DNA from: Holothuria scabra
Lineage: Eukaryota > Echinodermata > Holothuroidea > Aspidochirotida > Holothuriidae
DNA: 64,000 nt
Direction of reading: 5' to 3'
Assembly (NCBI GenBank): GCA_037179385.1
Contig: CM074187.1
Location: 9,735,450-9,799,449 of the forward strand
Both the position numbers and the translations under genes were made by a program. This document shows, one piece after another, positions 12,986 through 25,385 of this stretch; the stretch's first letter is position 1, and each line of letters starts with the position of its first letter. The notes under the pieces are model-generated. The model searched no databases and had not been told where the DNA came from. It saw nothing but the letters and a program-made list of their open reading frames with translations.

Positions 12986-13760
12986 ATGCTGATATTTCTA
13001 GTTGTACGTATTTCTACAGCAGCTTGTAAAACCTACAGAATCAAAGAGAGAGGGGTAGGTCTGATATTTCAGGTAATGAAACATCATGCGTTATGCGTCC
13101 ATATGACCCGTATCATGTATTTGCAGTATAACTACACTCAGGCCAAAAGTTCTCCAAGATGTCTCCAGGACAATTTCTGTTAAACAATGCTGTGGAGACA
13201 GCAGCTCTCAACTACATTTTATGGGATCTCCTCAGCATTTTTCTCAACGATTTGCTTTGCTACCTTTCATTTGAAAATGTTTGTTTGTCAATTCAATGAC
13301 CAAATAAAGCCATGAAAATAAATTGTCTATGATACTTCATGAATAGCAATGTAATTCCCTCATTGGATTGGTTTGTACCCAATCTTAGAAAGCCCAACAA
13401 AATGCAAACTCTTTATCCCATTCATAGTCCTGCCAAGTGCCATTTTAGAACAGGAGCAGAACAGGAGCAGTAGTATGACATATGAAAGCAACAAATTTGA
13501 GAACAGTGCCATCTTTTATTAACATTCATCAGATGCAACCATCCTCAATCCTCCTTATCATCACTGTCCAGGTTGTTCTCCCTTTTCGCTGATTTAATCC
13601 TTCACTTAAAATTGGGCCACCACTTACTTGTAACGATTAACTGACTACCAGTCTACCCACACCCATTATATTTTATGAATTAAAGCTCCATCTCCTACAA
13701 TATACTGATATACAAGCACGCAGAGTAACTGCCGATGTGCAGAATCAAGCTTATCCTGTG
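12986..13760. other. No recognisable gene or repeat
   Basis: Only short random reading frames. AT-rich up to the left end of the 13.8 kb element. Confidence 0.45.
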
Positions 13761-16059
13761 TTTTTGGTTTCGATGAAAAGAGAAACCTATGCATTCGTGA
13801 TGGCGTGTGTGTGTATGTGCGTGTGTGTGTGTATGTGTATGTGTGTGTGTTTGTGACACTTTGCTCGTTTACACGATATCTTGAGAAGGGAAGATCTGAC
13901 AGTTCTCAAACTTGGTAACCCATACAGAGAGGAAGAACCCTATTTATTTTGGTTGAGGTCAAAGGTCATTTGGGGTCACATGGGGTAAAACCCCGAAATC
14001 CTTGTTTACACAATATCGCATGGTAGAAAACTTTGATTAATTTCAAACTTGATATGTTGATGCGTTAGGATGTCAGGAAGAACCCTATTGATTTTGGTGG
14101 AGGTCAAAGGTCATTTGGGGTCACATGGGGTCAAACCCTGAAATCCTTGTTTACACAATATCTCATGGAAGGAAACTTGGATCAATTTCATACTTGATAT
14201 GTTGATGCGTTAGGATGTCAGGAAGAACCCTATTGATTTTGGTGGAGGTCAAAGGTCATTTGGGGTTACGTGGGGTCAAACCCTGAAATCCTTGTTTACA
14301 CAATATCTCATGGTAGAAATCTTTGATTAATGTCAAACTTGATATGTTGATGCGTTAGGATGTCAGGAAGAACCCTATTGATTTTGGTGGAGGTCAAAGG
14401 TCATTTGGGGTCACATGGGGTCAAACCCTGAAATCCTTGTTTACACGATATCTCATGGTAGGAAACTTGGATCAATTTCATACTTGATATGTTGATGCGT
14501 TAGGATGTCAGGAAGAACCCTATTGATTTTGGTGGAGGTCAAAGGTCATTTGGGGTTACGTGGGGTCAAACCCTGAAATCCTTGTTTACACAATATCTCA
14601 TGGTAGAAATCTTTGATTAATGTCAAACTTGATATGTTGATGCGTTAGGATGTCAGGAAGAACCCTATTGATTTTGGTGGAGGTCAAAGGTCATTTGGGG
14701 TCACATGGGGTCAAACCCTGAAATCCTTGTTTACACGATATCTCATGGTAGGAAACTTGGATCAATTTCATACTTGATATGTTGATGCGTTAGGATGTCA
14801 GGAAGAACCCTATTGATTTTGGTGGAGGTCAAAGGTCATTTGGGGTCACATGGGGTCAAACCCTGAAATCCTTGTTTACATGATATCTCATGGTAGAAAA
14901 TTTGAATCAATTTCATACTTGAAATGTTGATGCGTTAGGATGTCAGGAAGAACCCTATTGATTTTGGTGGAGGTCAAAGGTCATTTGGGGTCACGTGGGG
15001 TCAAACCCTGAAATCGTTCTTTACACGATATCTCATGGTAGGAAACTTGGATCAATTTCAATCTTGATAGGCTGATGCGTTATGATTTAAGGAAGAACAC
15101 TATTGATTTTGGTGGAGGTCAAAGGTCATTTGGGGTCACATGGGGTCAAACCCTGAAATCCTTGTTTACATGATACATTATGGTAGGAAACTTGGATTCA
15201 TTTCAATCTTGATAGGCTGATGCGTTATGAAGGAAGAAAGAACTCTATTTATTTTCGTGGAGGTCAAAGGTCATTTGGGGTCACATGGGGTCACACCCCG
15301 AAATCCTGGTTAACACTATATCTCAAGGTAGGAAACTTTGATTCATTTCAAACTTGATATGTTGATGCGTTATGATGTAAGAAATAACCCAATAAATTTT
15401 GGTGGAGGTCAAAGGTCGTTTGGGGTCACATGGGGTCAAACTCCGAACTTCTTGTTTACGCTATATCTCAAGGTAGGAAGCTTGGATTGATTTCAAACTT
15501 GATATGTTGATGCGTTATGATTGGAGGAAGAACCCTATTGATTTTGGTAGAGGTCAAAGGTCATTTGGGGTCATCGGGGTCAAACTCAGAAAAACTTGTT
15601 TAGGATAGCTCAAGGTATGAAAGGTGGATGGATTTCAAAATTAGTATGTAAATGAATTATGGTGAGAAGTTGGTCTGTATAAGGTTATTTTATGTGGAGG
15701 TGCAAGGACATCTGGGGTCATGAACAGTCAAACTTTGAAAAACTTGTCAAAATGGGATATCTCAAGGTAGGAAACTTGGATGGATTTCCCAATTAGTATG
15801 TGGATGTGTTATGGTGAGTTGAAAGTACTGTACCTCTTGTTTTTGGTGGAGGTCAATGGTCATCTGGTATCACCTGGCATCAAACTCTGAAAACATTGTT
15901 TGCAGAATATCTTAAGGCACAGTATGAAAGAAAAACCAGTCACTTACAGGTGGAGACAAAGGCTATTTTGGGTCACCAGTTGTTACAAGAAATGTAGCAT
16001 TTTATTGAAAAGAAAATGTATGTATCATTGAAACCTCAATGCATTTTTGCATTCTGGTT
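13761..16059 (+). mobile_element. Satellite-bearing Helitron-like element, family 1a
   Basis: The left end is GGTTTCGATGA with an inverted partner GAAACC, followed by a TG/TATG microsatellite at about 13803-13853. The internal tandem array is followed by a unique segment also found in the 47.3-48.4 kb element. The right end is ATCATTGAAACC, hairpin AATGCA-TTTT-TGCATT and CTGGTT at 16054-16059. No coding capacity was seen, so it should be non-autonomous. The architecture (subterminal inverted motifs, microsatellite, tandem core, 3' hairpin) is that of HINE/DINE-1-type Helitron relatives; the class assignment is inference. Confidence 0.82.
13930..15700 (+). repeat. 145-bp tandem satellite with a DR1 in every monomer
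   Basis: The 13-mer AGGTCAAAGGTCA begins at 13966, 14101, 14246, 14391, 14536, 14681, 14826, 14971, 15116, 15261, 15406 (last base G) and 15551. The first interval is 135 bp and the next ten are exactly 145 bp. Alternating monomers differ (GGGTTACG versus GGGTCACA after the site), giving a 290-bp dimeric higher-order unit at 14246-14825. Confidence 0.95.
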
Positions 16060-18069
16060 AGGACAGATACTCACCCCGCCAAAATGTTCCAAACCATTTC
16101 ATCCCCTTTAACCTAATACAGCTATGAAAAAGAGGTCATCAGCTTCATTAATTTAGTAGCTTTTAAAACTTATGATAATCTTAGCAAGTTTTGAGGCTTC
16201 TTAAATCCTTTCATAAGTTGTCAAAAACGTGAACCTAGATTTCCTCAGTGTCTTTCCTCAGTGTCCCTTAAATTTGACTTCAAGATAGTGCACTAGTACC
16301 TTCTACTGTACAGGTATTTCCTTCTCAGGGTAGCCAGCCAAAAACGTAAACGCTGATAGGTGTACAAAATTATCTAGATGTTTTACATTAAGATTTCTGA
16401 GCCTAGCCTAGTCTCGAGGATAAACTTGCATTGATCGGCAGTTGCCAATTTGGAATGCCGTGTGGCTTGGCCCTAAAGTTTCTTTGCATGCAATAAAACC
16501 GTACAGCACGGAATCGTGAGTTATGCAACGTAAACAAAAGCATGAAATATTTACGCAGTGATCCATAATTTCAAACCAAGTTTACAGCCTTAAATATTCA
16601 CCCTTTTTAGGAGTTTAAAACACAGTGATTTGAGAATGTAGGGCATGTTAGACTGAGAATAATGTTAAGATTGTTCGACGGCAAAAATCTCCTGTAGTTA
16701 CCAGTATAATCAACGGCAAAACCAGGTGCTCCCCGCGGCTTTTGCCGTCGATGCCTTGGGTTATTATTTCCCCTGTACACTGTTACAGCCCTTAGGCTGT
16801 GTATTAAGTACTAGTAAACAATGCATCTCTTTCGGGGCGAATTCATGTGTTGGAACTCTTGAAAGCGGAAAATTTCGGTGGTTTTATTTAGAAACAAACA
16901 TAGTTTGCGGAGCAAGTACAGGGCCAATTTTTTCTTGTTTTGCATGATCAGTTTTCATGACTTCCAATTTCTGTTTTTATTTTCCCCTTAAATTATTTCG
17001 TTCTGTGAACATTCAAAATGATACAAGACCTCTTAAAATTTTGCATCGCTAGTCTGCTATTCAAGATTGAATAATGTATCGCAATTATCAATTTTTTCTC
17101 GTTTTTGCATTGCAAATTGCGATGCAACCCGGAACAAATTGCTCCCTGTCTCCTGCAATTGATAGTTTCTTTCAGCCCTCTACTGGAAATTTGTTAATGT
17201 GTAATTCATAATGGTGAGAGTGCTCAGGTCTGTGAATTATACAATATTGTTTAAACATGCTGGTATAACAATGCAAAACTGTAATAGTGTACAGATTAAT
17301 TTTAGGAATTTGTTGCCATGTAGATCTTGTCATATGCAATCCTTATTTCAAGAACAGTGTAAACTTTGGCTGATTTAAGAGCAATCAGTTCTTAAAAGTA
17401 TTCTGTCTGCATGTTGTTGTATTAGTTCATCTACAGTATAGTTAATGTACCGTATTCAGTCAACTTCTTTTTCCCGGTTTTTGCTCTTAATATCCAGAAG
17501 TCATTGAAGTTGACCATTCCAGATACATATTGCCGCAGATCTATATTTGCACCATGGTTCAGTTTATTTTTGCAACAAATTGAAATATTCATTGAATGAT
17601 TTAGGTAAGCGCATTCTTTTTTATTCTATGCACTGCTTCTTGATAGTAGAATAAAGACAATTCTCATAACATGACAAAAATTTTTACATAAGTGTAAACA
17701 GGGATGCTACTGTAATCAATGCTGTGATCCTGCAGACTTTGACTTTAAAGGATCAGACGTCAATCAAGATCTAGTGTCAAGAAAAGCTGGACTGAACAAA
17801 AATTGGCTAATATAAAAACCAAACAATCCAGTAAAAAGTTGGATACATGTTTGGCCATTCTACATGTTAGCCTGTCCTTGGAATTAATGGAAAACATGCT
17901 GGAAGGCAGTAACAATTTTGGGAAAAGCACATGAAATAGAAAAATTAAAAACAATGGAATATCAGTAAGCCCATGTACAGTTTAGAACATGTACATATTG
18001 TTACAATGGGGAGATTGCATGTAATGAAATAAATTGCATCATGAACAGTGTTTGGGGGTGTCCGCTCCT
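16060..18069. other. No supported gene
   Basis: Apart from the repeat at 17.04-17.17 kb nothing is recognised. A 73-codon frame at 16726-16947 has no family features. Confidence 0.45.
17040..17165 (+). repeat. Interspersed repeat (AAATTGCTCCCTG family)
   Basis: TTGAATAATGTATCGCAATT, GCAAATTGCGATGCAAC and ACAAATTGCTCCCTG are shared with 12.9 kb and, in part, 37.1 kb. GCATTGCAAATTGCGATGC can form a small hairpin. Confidence 0.45.
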
Positions 18070-18243
18070 CACAAGCATGGGTGGAAAAAGTTGGGAGGCT
18101 CCTTCTCAGGAAATTTTGCCATCTGAAGAGAAAGTTAGGCAATGGGAGGGAAATTTTCCATTTCTGTACTTGAAAAATGGGGGTTATTGTAGGAAATTTA
18201 ATTCCCTTGCAGGGAAATAGTTTCACTTCCTTACTGGGAAATA
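18070..18243 (+). repeat. Interspersed repeat (TTTCCCTGG family), fragment
   Basis: GGGTGGAAAAAGTTGGGAGG, GGGAGGGAAATTTTCC and CTTCCTTACTGGGAAAT match the reverse complement of the 4.5 kb copy. Confidence 0.65.
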
Positions 18244-18640
18244 AGCATTTTTTCCAACCCTGCTGACAAGAGGACTCACTTTAGACTGACTATAGCTTTC
18301 AAAGCACAACTGTGGTTCTGGTATCCATTTTGTACCAAAGCATCAGTAGTTTTTAATGAAAAGTATAAATATTCATGATGTGCAGTCTGGGAAAGGAGAA
18401 AATTTTCTGGGAGAGCAAGTTGAGATGTAACAATAGATGGGGAAAAATTTCCAATAACAACTGGATAGTTTCTTTTGTGCAGGGGATGTCATCACTGCAA
18501 ATGAGAAGGGAAATGGTATAGCCAAATTTTTGCAAAAAAGGGGAGGGGCCTGTTGCAGATTAATTGAAACAACAAGTGGTTGAAAAAAAATACAAAAACA
18601 ATAAGTACCTTTCATGTAACAATTTCCTGGATTGACCATT

Positions 18641-20697
18641 TTTGGTTTCGATGATAAGAGAAACCTATGCATTCATGATGGCGTGTGTGTGTATGTGTGT
18701 GTGTGTGTTTGTGACACTTTGCTCGTTAACATGATATCTCAAGGTAGGAATGTCTGACAGTTTTCAAACATGGTACATAGATAAGCCATATTGAGAGGAA
18801 TAACCCTATTGTTTTTGGTGGAGGTCATAGGTCATTTGGGGTCACCGGGGGTCAGAGTCTAAAAACCTTGTTAACGCGATATCTCAAGGTAGGAAACTTG
18901 GATAGATTTCATATTTGGTATGTGGATGCATTATAGTCAGAAGATAGTCCGTATTGTTTTTGGCAGTGGTCAAAGGTCATCTGGGGTCACCGGGGGTCAA
19001 AGTCTGAAAATCTCGTTAACATGATATCTCAAGTTTGGAAGCTTTGACAGATTTCATATTTGATATGTGGATGGGTTAAGGTCAGAAGATGGTCCTTAGT
19101 GTTTTTTGGTGGAGGTCAAAGGTTATCTGGGGTCACCAGGGGTCAAAGTCTGAAAACCTTGTTAATGCGATATCTCAAGGTAGGAAACTTGGATAGATTT
19201 CATATTTGGTATGTGAATGCATTATAGTCAGAAGATGGTCCGTATTGTTTTTGGGGGAGGTCAAAGGTCATCTGGGGTCACCGGGTGTCAAAGTCTGAAA
19301 ATCTCGTTAACATGATATCTCAGGTTTGGAAGCTTTGACAGATTTCATATTTGATATGTGGATGGGTTAAGGTCAGAAGATGGTCCTTAGTGTTTTTGGT
19401 GGAGGTCAAAGGTTATCTGGGGTCACCAGGGGTCAAAGTCTGAAAACCTTGTTAATGCGATATCTCAAGGTAGGAAACTTGGATAGATTTCATATTTTGT
19501 AAGTGGATGCGTCATAGTCAGAAAATGGTCCCTATTGTTTTTGTTGGAGGTCAAAGGTCATCTGGGGTCACCAGGGATCAAAGTCTGAAAATCTTGTTAG
19601 CAGGATATCTCAAGTTTGGAAGCTTGAATATATTTCATGTTTGGTTGTATGGATGCCTTATGGTCAGGAGATGGTTCCTATTGTTTTTTGTGGAGGTGAA
19701 AGGTCATCTGGGGTCACCATGGGTCAAAGTCTGAAAGACTTGTTAACGCGATATCTCAAGGTAGGAAATTTGGATAGATTTCATATTTGGTATGTGGATG
19801 AGTTATGATCAGGAGATGGTCCCTGTTGTTTTTGGTGGAAATCAAAGGTCATCTGGGGTCACCACGGGTAAAAATTTAAAAACCTTGTGTATGTGATATC
19901 TCAAGGTAGGAAACTTGGATAGATTTCATGTTTGAAATGTAAATGTGTTATAGTCAGAAGATGGTCCCTATCGTTTTCGGCGGAGGTCAAAAGTCATCTG
20001 GGGTCACCAGGGGTCAAAGTCTGAAAACCTTGTTAACACAATATCTCAAGTTTGGAAGGTTGGATAAATTTCATATTTGGTATGTGGATGGGTTATGATC
20101 AGGAGATGGTCTCTATTGTTTTTGGTGGAGGTCAAATGTCATCTGGGGTCACCAGGGGTCAAAGTCTGAAAACCTTGTTAACGCAATATCTCAAGGTAGG
20201 AAACTTGGATAGATTTCATATTTGGTATGTGGATTCGTTATAGTTAGTAGATGCTCCCTAATGTTTTTGGTGGAGGTCAAAGGTCATCTGGGGTCACCAG
20301 GAATCAAAGTCTGAAAACCTTGTTAACACGATATCTCAAGGAAGGAAGCTTGGATAGATTTAATATTTGGGTATGTGGATGCATTATGGTCAGAGGATGG
20401 TCCCCATTGTTTTTTGCAGATATGAAAGATCATCTGGGGTCTCCAGGGGTCAAAGCCCAGAAACCTTTTTAAATATGATCTTTCAAGATAGCTGTTTGTC
20501 CATTTGTCTGTCTGTTGTTTGTATGTCTAGCTATGTATGGCTTTTATGAAGGTCAAAAGGTCATCTGGAATGACAAAATTATATTTTGAACATGCCGGTA
20601 TAACATTTGAATGAGAAGATAATGGTGCATGATGGCACTCTTTGAAACAGAACATTTATGTATCACCGAAACCTCAATGCATTTTTGCATTCTGGTT
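18641..20697 (+). mobile_element. Satellite-bearing Helitron-like element, family 1b
   Basis: The left end is GGTTTCGATGAT (18644) with inverted partner GAAACC and a TG tract. Monomers repeat at 145-146 bp with sites at 18822, 18967, 19113, 19258, 19403, 19548, 19694, 19839, 19984, 20129 and 20274; those at 19258, 19548 and 20274 are perfect DR1. The right end is ATCACCGAAACC, hairpin AATGCA-TTTT-TGCATT and CTGGTT. The last 220 bp are nearly the same as those of the 37.5-39.1 kb element. Monomer pairs around 18967-19400 also show dimeric order. Confidence 0.82.
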
Positions 20698-21237
20698 TAA
20701 CAGTTTTGCACTTATCAGTTGTAAAATGCACCTTCTCAGACTCTGACCTCTGGATAGTGGTTGGTCAAATGTGTGTCACAGTCATCTGAGTTGTAGCACA
20801 GGGATGTGTCAATGTTCTCCAAATGTTGCATCACATCAACCTAGTAGGTGCAGCACTGTTTCCTCTAAGAAATTATGCACTGGGTCAATACATACATGCA
20901 GTATGACAAAATTTGACTTATTGGAAATTTCAGTTTTGTGGAACTGTAGACACTTCAAATGTAGGAAAAAATTGCACTTTTTTTTAATTTCCCCCACAAA
21001 CATCAGTGCTTCAAATTGACAAACCATTGCATCAAAATCACATCATAGTAACTTAAGGTAAACACTGAGGTGCAGCATAGGTACCGTACATCATATTCTA
21101 CAAGAAATGTGCATCAAATTCTATGACCTATTGTGACCTATTAGGTGTGACCAAGGGGTGAGTCAATGTACAAAATTTTGATGCTGCTTTAATACAAACA
21201 TTGGCAGACTTTGCCAGTGGATGAGAGGGCACACCTT
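20698..21237. other. No recognisable gene or repeat
   Basis: Unique-looking sequence between the 18.6-20.7 kb element and the first piggyBac-like MITE. Confidence 0.45.
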
Positions 21238-21241
21238 TTAA

Positions 21242-21491
21242 CCCTTTACCGTTGTGCTCCGATCAGGCATATTTGCGCGCCTCTGGAGTGGGCGGAAAAG
21301 CAGACATATCACGCCCCGCATCAGCTTCCGTAGGTCATTGACCCTGTGACCTTAAACTATTGTCCCTCTCGTTGTTGTGGCCAAATTTTCGGGTAGCTAC
21401 TCGCAGTTTCGAGCTCCGCGTGAAACAGTAAAGATGGGTGACAGCCGAGCTCTCCGTATGGGTCCAAAATGACCCAAACAACGGTAAAGGG
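21242..21491 (+). mobile_element. piggyBac-like MITE, copy 1
   Basis: The ends CCCTTTACCGTTGT and ACAACGGTAAAGGG are perfect inverted repeats, each flanked by TTAA (21238-21241 and 21492-21495). TTAA target duplication with CCC-starting ends is the piggyBac hallmark. It is 250 bp and non-coding. The interior holds AGGTCATTGACCC and TGACCCTGTGACCT, clustered nuclear-receptor-like half-sites. Confidence 0.85.
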
Positions 21492-21584
21492 TTAAAAAAA
21501 GCCTGTGGAGTGTGTTTACTGCAAAGGTAATGCCACTGTCTCTGCGTGTGTGCACAGCCGAGTGGTGCAGATACTTCAGATCAA

Positions 21585-21836
21585 CCCTTTACCGTTGTGC
21601 TCCGATCGGGGCATATTTGCACGCCTTGGGAGTGGGCAGAAAAGGGGACGTAGCACGTCCCGCATCAACTTCTGTAGGTCATTGACCCTGTGACCTTAAA
21701 CTATTGTCCCTCTTGTTGTTGTGGCCGAATTTTGGGGTAGCTACTCGCAGTTTCCAGCTCTGCGTGAAACAGTAAAGATGGGTGACAGCCAAGCTCTCTG
21801 TATGGGTCCAAAAATGACCCAAACAATGGTAAAGGG
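21585..21836 (+). mobile_element. piggyBac-like MITE, copy 2
   Basis: Closely similar to copy 1 throughout and in the same orientation, 93 bp away. The left target copy is TCAA (mutated) and the right is TTAA. The right end ACAATGGTAAAGGG has one change from copy 1, an old CpG-type substitution. Confidence 0.83.
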
Positions 21837-21840
21837 TTAA

Positions 21841-23529
21841 TTAATAAGTGCATTGTGTCCTTTTCTCTTACCTATCTGAAACATGTTTATTAAACTTAAT
21901 TGTTTAAAACTAGATAATTGACTAATGATATTTACCCTAGGCTAAATCAAACCCTTTCCTCTGACATATAAAATTACTTGACTCAAAGAATGCATTTACA
22001 CTGCGTAAAGGTTTTGGGAGAACTATAAAATCACTGAATTTTTAAATGTAGCCCTGTTGAATCTTCCTGAACACACATTCAAGTAACGTCAATCTTAATT
22101 GTTTCATGTGCTGTTCACTGTGTACAGAACATCTTTTTCTGAGGTCCCCCCTACCCTCAGGCAAATGGCGGTTCATCTGAATCAAACTATTCAGCACTTC
22201 CTGAGGAAGCTATGTCCACTGGAGGACAATACTTGACCAACCTCGAGACCCTCAGACCATTTACATCATTGGTCTGTCATTTGGCTCCATTCTAGACTGG
22301 ATGAAAAGAACAGATACTATACATGATCTTATAGCCAAAAGGCCAAGAAGCGATCACGACTATGTTTCTGTTGCCCTAAGGAATATCACAAATCCTTACT
22401 ATTGGAATTAGCACTGACCAGTTTCGATCCATATCTTTTCTCTCTGTATTTTCGTAGCTGTTTGAAATTCTGCCTGCAGTACTTATTGTTTTCTGTGTTC
22501 AGTGGAATTATTAGGGTGGATAGCATTACCGTGTACAAATAAGGTTCACATGCTACACAGAGTCAGTCTGTATTTCCTTCCTTCCTTTTTGAATATCTAG
22601 ACATATTTACTGCATAGTATAAGTAGTCTGTTATACATGGGTATATATGGTTGCAGTAGTACAGTACTTCCATTATTTCTTGACTAGGGACTGTAACAGT
22701 GTGACACACATGACAGGCTTTTGAAGCCCTAGTCAGATAGATATCATTTTATACACAGTTAACTGATTGTTTGATGGCGTCAATGGTACCACAGAGGTTC
22801 CTGCCCTTTGGTCGTGTACAATGCAGTCAAAATAAGTGTATATCAGAACTATGCTTCTATATGCAAACAAATATTGCTAAAGTGAGCAAACTGTTTTATT
22901 TATTAGATTTGGAATTTTGGAAATGCAAACTGCAAGTGTAATTATACAGCTAAAAAATATCATTCTGGCCTGAGAAACTTAGAGGAGTCATCAATCATGG
23001 TAAGTTGCATCAGTTATACATTTAAATGTTTACTTAATATATATCATGTAGTGTGTACTATACAGTAAAAGGCCAACTACTCTTAATAGCTTTGTTACTG
23101 GAAATTAGATGTCAATGTTCTGTCCTCACCTACCTCCTATCACCCAATGTATACTATTTGTACCTATACTTACCATCTTGCAAACTAATAACACCGTGGA
23201 AACCCTACCAGCTGAGGGCGCCATACACCCTTTGTTACTGGAAATTACATTTTGAAACATGTGGACCCATGAACTTGGAAGATTTAGTACACTGCCAAAG
23301 GGAGCCTGGAAACATACAACCAGAAAAGTAAAACCCAAGACCTTAATTGAAACTTAGAATCTGGCAAAGTAATTAGCATAGACCTGCATAGGTGTCACAG
23401 AGCAAAATGCCATTACACCCTCCTTTGGAGGCAAAACATACTAACACTGAAAATCCAGATGAAACGATTTGTCGATCAGTATTCAACTTGAATACATAGA
23501 ATACATAATCTGCTACATTACTATGCTAC
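21841..23529. other. No supported gene; one donor-like site
   Basis: ATCATG followed by gtaagt at 23000 resembles a splice donor and could belong to an untranslated lifeguard exon. No acceptor or transcript evidence can be given. Confidence 0.3.
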
Positions 23530-23851
23530 ACTATATGCATCCATGGTTTTGCTCCTCATTATCTACAGCAACTCATATCATATTAAAAGCCTTTATGTGA
23601 CCTTCGATCCAGTTCTCAATCCCTTCTTAATGTGCAATCAAGCCTTAAATTTGCTATATTATCTGCCAAATTGTGGGACAATCTTGCATCATTTGTTACG
23701 AACTCTTCTTTCATTGAACAATTTAAAACCAACTTGAAAACTTGTTTGTTTACTATTACATATTGACTCACTGTTGGGCAGTTTTTAGCGCTTTGAAATT
23801 CTTTGTGTATTAATAAGGCGCTTTATTAAAACTGTTATTGTTATTATCATT
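23530..23851 (+). pseudogene. Non-LTR retrotransposon 3' end fragment
   Basis: Conceptual pieces APHYLQQLISY, then DLRSSSQSLLN, then FAISSAKLWDNLASF, then FIEQFKTNLKTCLFTITY and a stop match the C-terminus of CR1/L2-type reverse transcriptase proteins. A GCGCTTTA stretch and an ATT-rich tail follow. The satellite-bearing element at 23851 interrupts or abuts the tail. Confidence 0.8.
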
Positions 23852-24830
23852 GATTCCTTGCCGAATGGCAGGCATGGAATCTACGCGATGGTGACGTCAT
23901 GTGTATGTGTGTGTGCCGCGTGTATGGGTGTGTGTATGTGACGCTTTTTTTTTTTTTTGTAAAAATGGTATCTCAAAAAGGGTAACTGTGACTTATTTCA
24001 CATTTGAGTCTGTGGGTTGGCCATATTGAGTAGATAATCCCTATATTGTTTTTGGTGGAGGTAAAAGGTCATTTGGGGTCATGAGAGGTCAAAAGGTCAA
24101 GACCTTGTAAACATGATATCTCAAGAATGGTACATGTGACTGTGGTCATTTTTGGTGTGTGGGTTGGTCATATTGAGTAGATGATTTCTGTCATTTTTGT
24201 GGAGATCAAAGGTCATTTCGGGTCACAAGAAGTCAAATGGTAGGTTTCTTAGAAATTGCTTGTAAACGTGATATCTCAAGCAGGGTAAGTGTGACTTATA
24301 TTTATAGTAATCTTATATTTGGTGTGTGGGTTGGCCATGTTCACTAGATGATACCTTTTGATTTCCGTGAAGGCAAAGGTTATTTAGGGTCAGCAGTGTC
24401 AAAGTCTGACAAGCTTGTTTGCACAGTATCACATGAAAGAAAGGTAACTTGTTGGGTCCTCATGCTTGGCATGTAGATGGTGTGTAGTGAATAAATGATC
24501 TCTATAGCTTTTGGTAGAGGTAAAATGTCATTTGGGTTCACAAGGGGTCAAAGTTTCAATATTATGTCTTGGGATACTGTAAAATTCCACACATAGTATG
24601 TGGATGTGATATAGTGAGCAGAACCGTAGTTCTAGTTGGTCAAAGGTCCTCTCAAAGGGTTATTTCAATGTAGGAAGCTTGGGTACCCTGCATGTATTCT
24701 TTGTGGGTACATTATAGAGCACTGTCAATTTGAAAAAGACTACAGAGCACTCAAGCTGTCAATTTGAAAAAAAAAAAACAGACTTACATTTCAGTGGAAA
24801 GGAATCACTAAGCTTTTTGGCTCTCTGGTT
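23851..24830 (+). mobile_element. Satellite-bearing Helitron-like element, family 2, nested in a non-LTR tail
   Basis: The left end GATTCCTTGCCGAATGGCAG with GGAATC partner starts right after the ATT-rich 3' tail of a retrotransposon fragment. A TG tract and about five decayed monomers follow (sites near 24059 and 24204). The right end is GGAAAGGAATC, hairpin AAGC-TTTTT-GGCT and CTGGTT at 24825-24830. Confidence 0.75.
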
Positions 24831-25189
24831 ATATACACACACAGAGCGAATTCTTATATGTGCAGCGAAATGTTCCTTTGTTCTACCCCCAAGAGGGAAG
24901 TCAGTGTGTCTTTAATGCATAAGGTGTGTAAGACCTGGAAGAGTGGGGACCCATCGTACAGGTCTTGGGTTATACTTTCCAGGTCTCATGTTCCTAGACA
25001 CCTGCTGTGGCTTCCAACATTGATTTATACAAATAATCAAAAAGTGGAAGTGCAGTGTACAGCATTGCAGGGTGGTACATACAATCTTCATGGAAGTTGT
25101 CCTTGCAGCTTTCATGTAAGGAATGCACTAGAGATGGGGTTGGGGTTGACTAATGATTGGACAGATTGTTATAAGCAGTATGTTTTCTC

Positions 25190-25385
25190 TTTTAAGTGAA
25201 CACTTACAGTATTAAAGTCCACCTTACCCTTGGGTCTTGTATGTACTCACTGTAGAGAAATGAACTGAGATTGTGTCTGGATGAGTGAGGATGGATATTA
25301 GACAGTTGTGGGAACGGTTTTTTACGTAAATAGGTTAGGAGAATTGGAATTGTCTGGGGTGATAAAATTTGGCCTTCAACATACT
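25190..25385 (-). repeat. Partial copy of the GGTGAGAGGAT MITE family
   Basis: ACTGAGATTGTGTCTGGATG, GACAGTTGTGGGA and GGTTAGGAGAATTGGAATTG match the reverse complement of the 45.8 kb copy. The terminal GGGGTGATAAAATTT is a decayed end. Confidence 0.65.

Noticed and set aside
13930..15700. Regular direct repeats suggesting a CRISPR array
   Set aside because: Monomers are contiguous 145-bp satellite units without unique spacers, in an intron-containing eukaryotic genome.
20052..20549. Several frames with GGGQRSSGVTRGQSL-like repeats
   Set aside because: They are translations of the 145-bp satellite and recur with every monomer.
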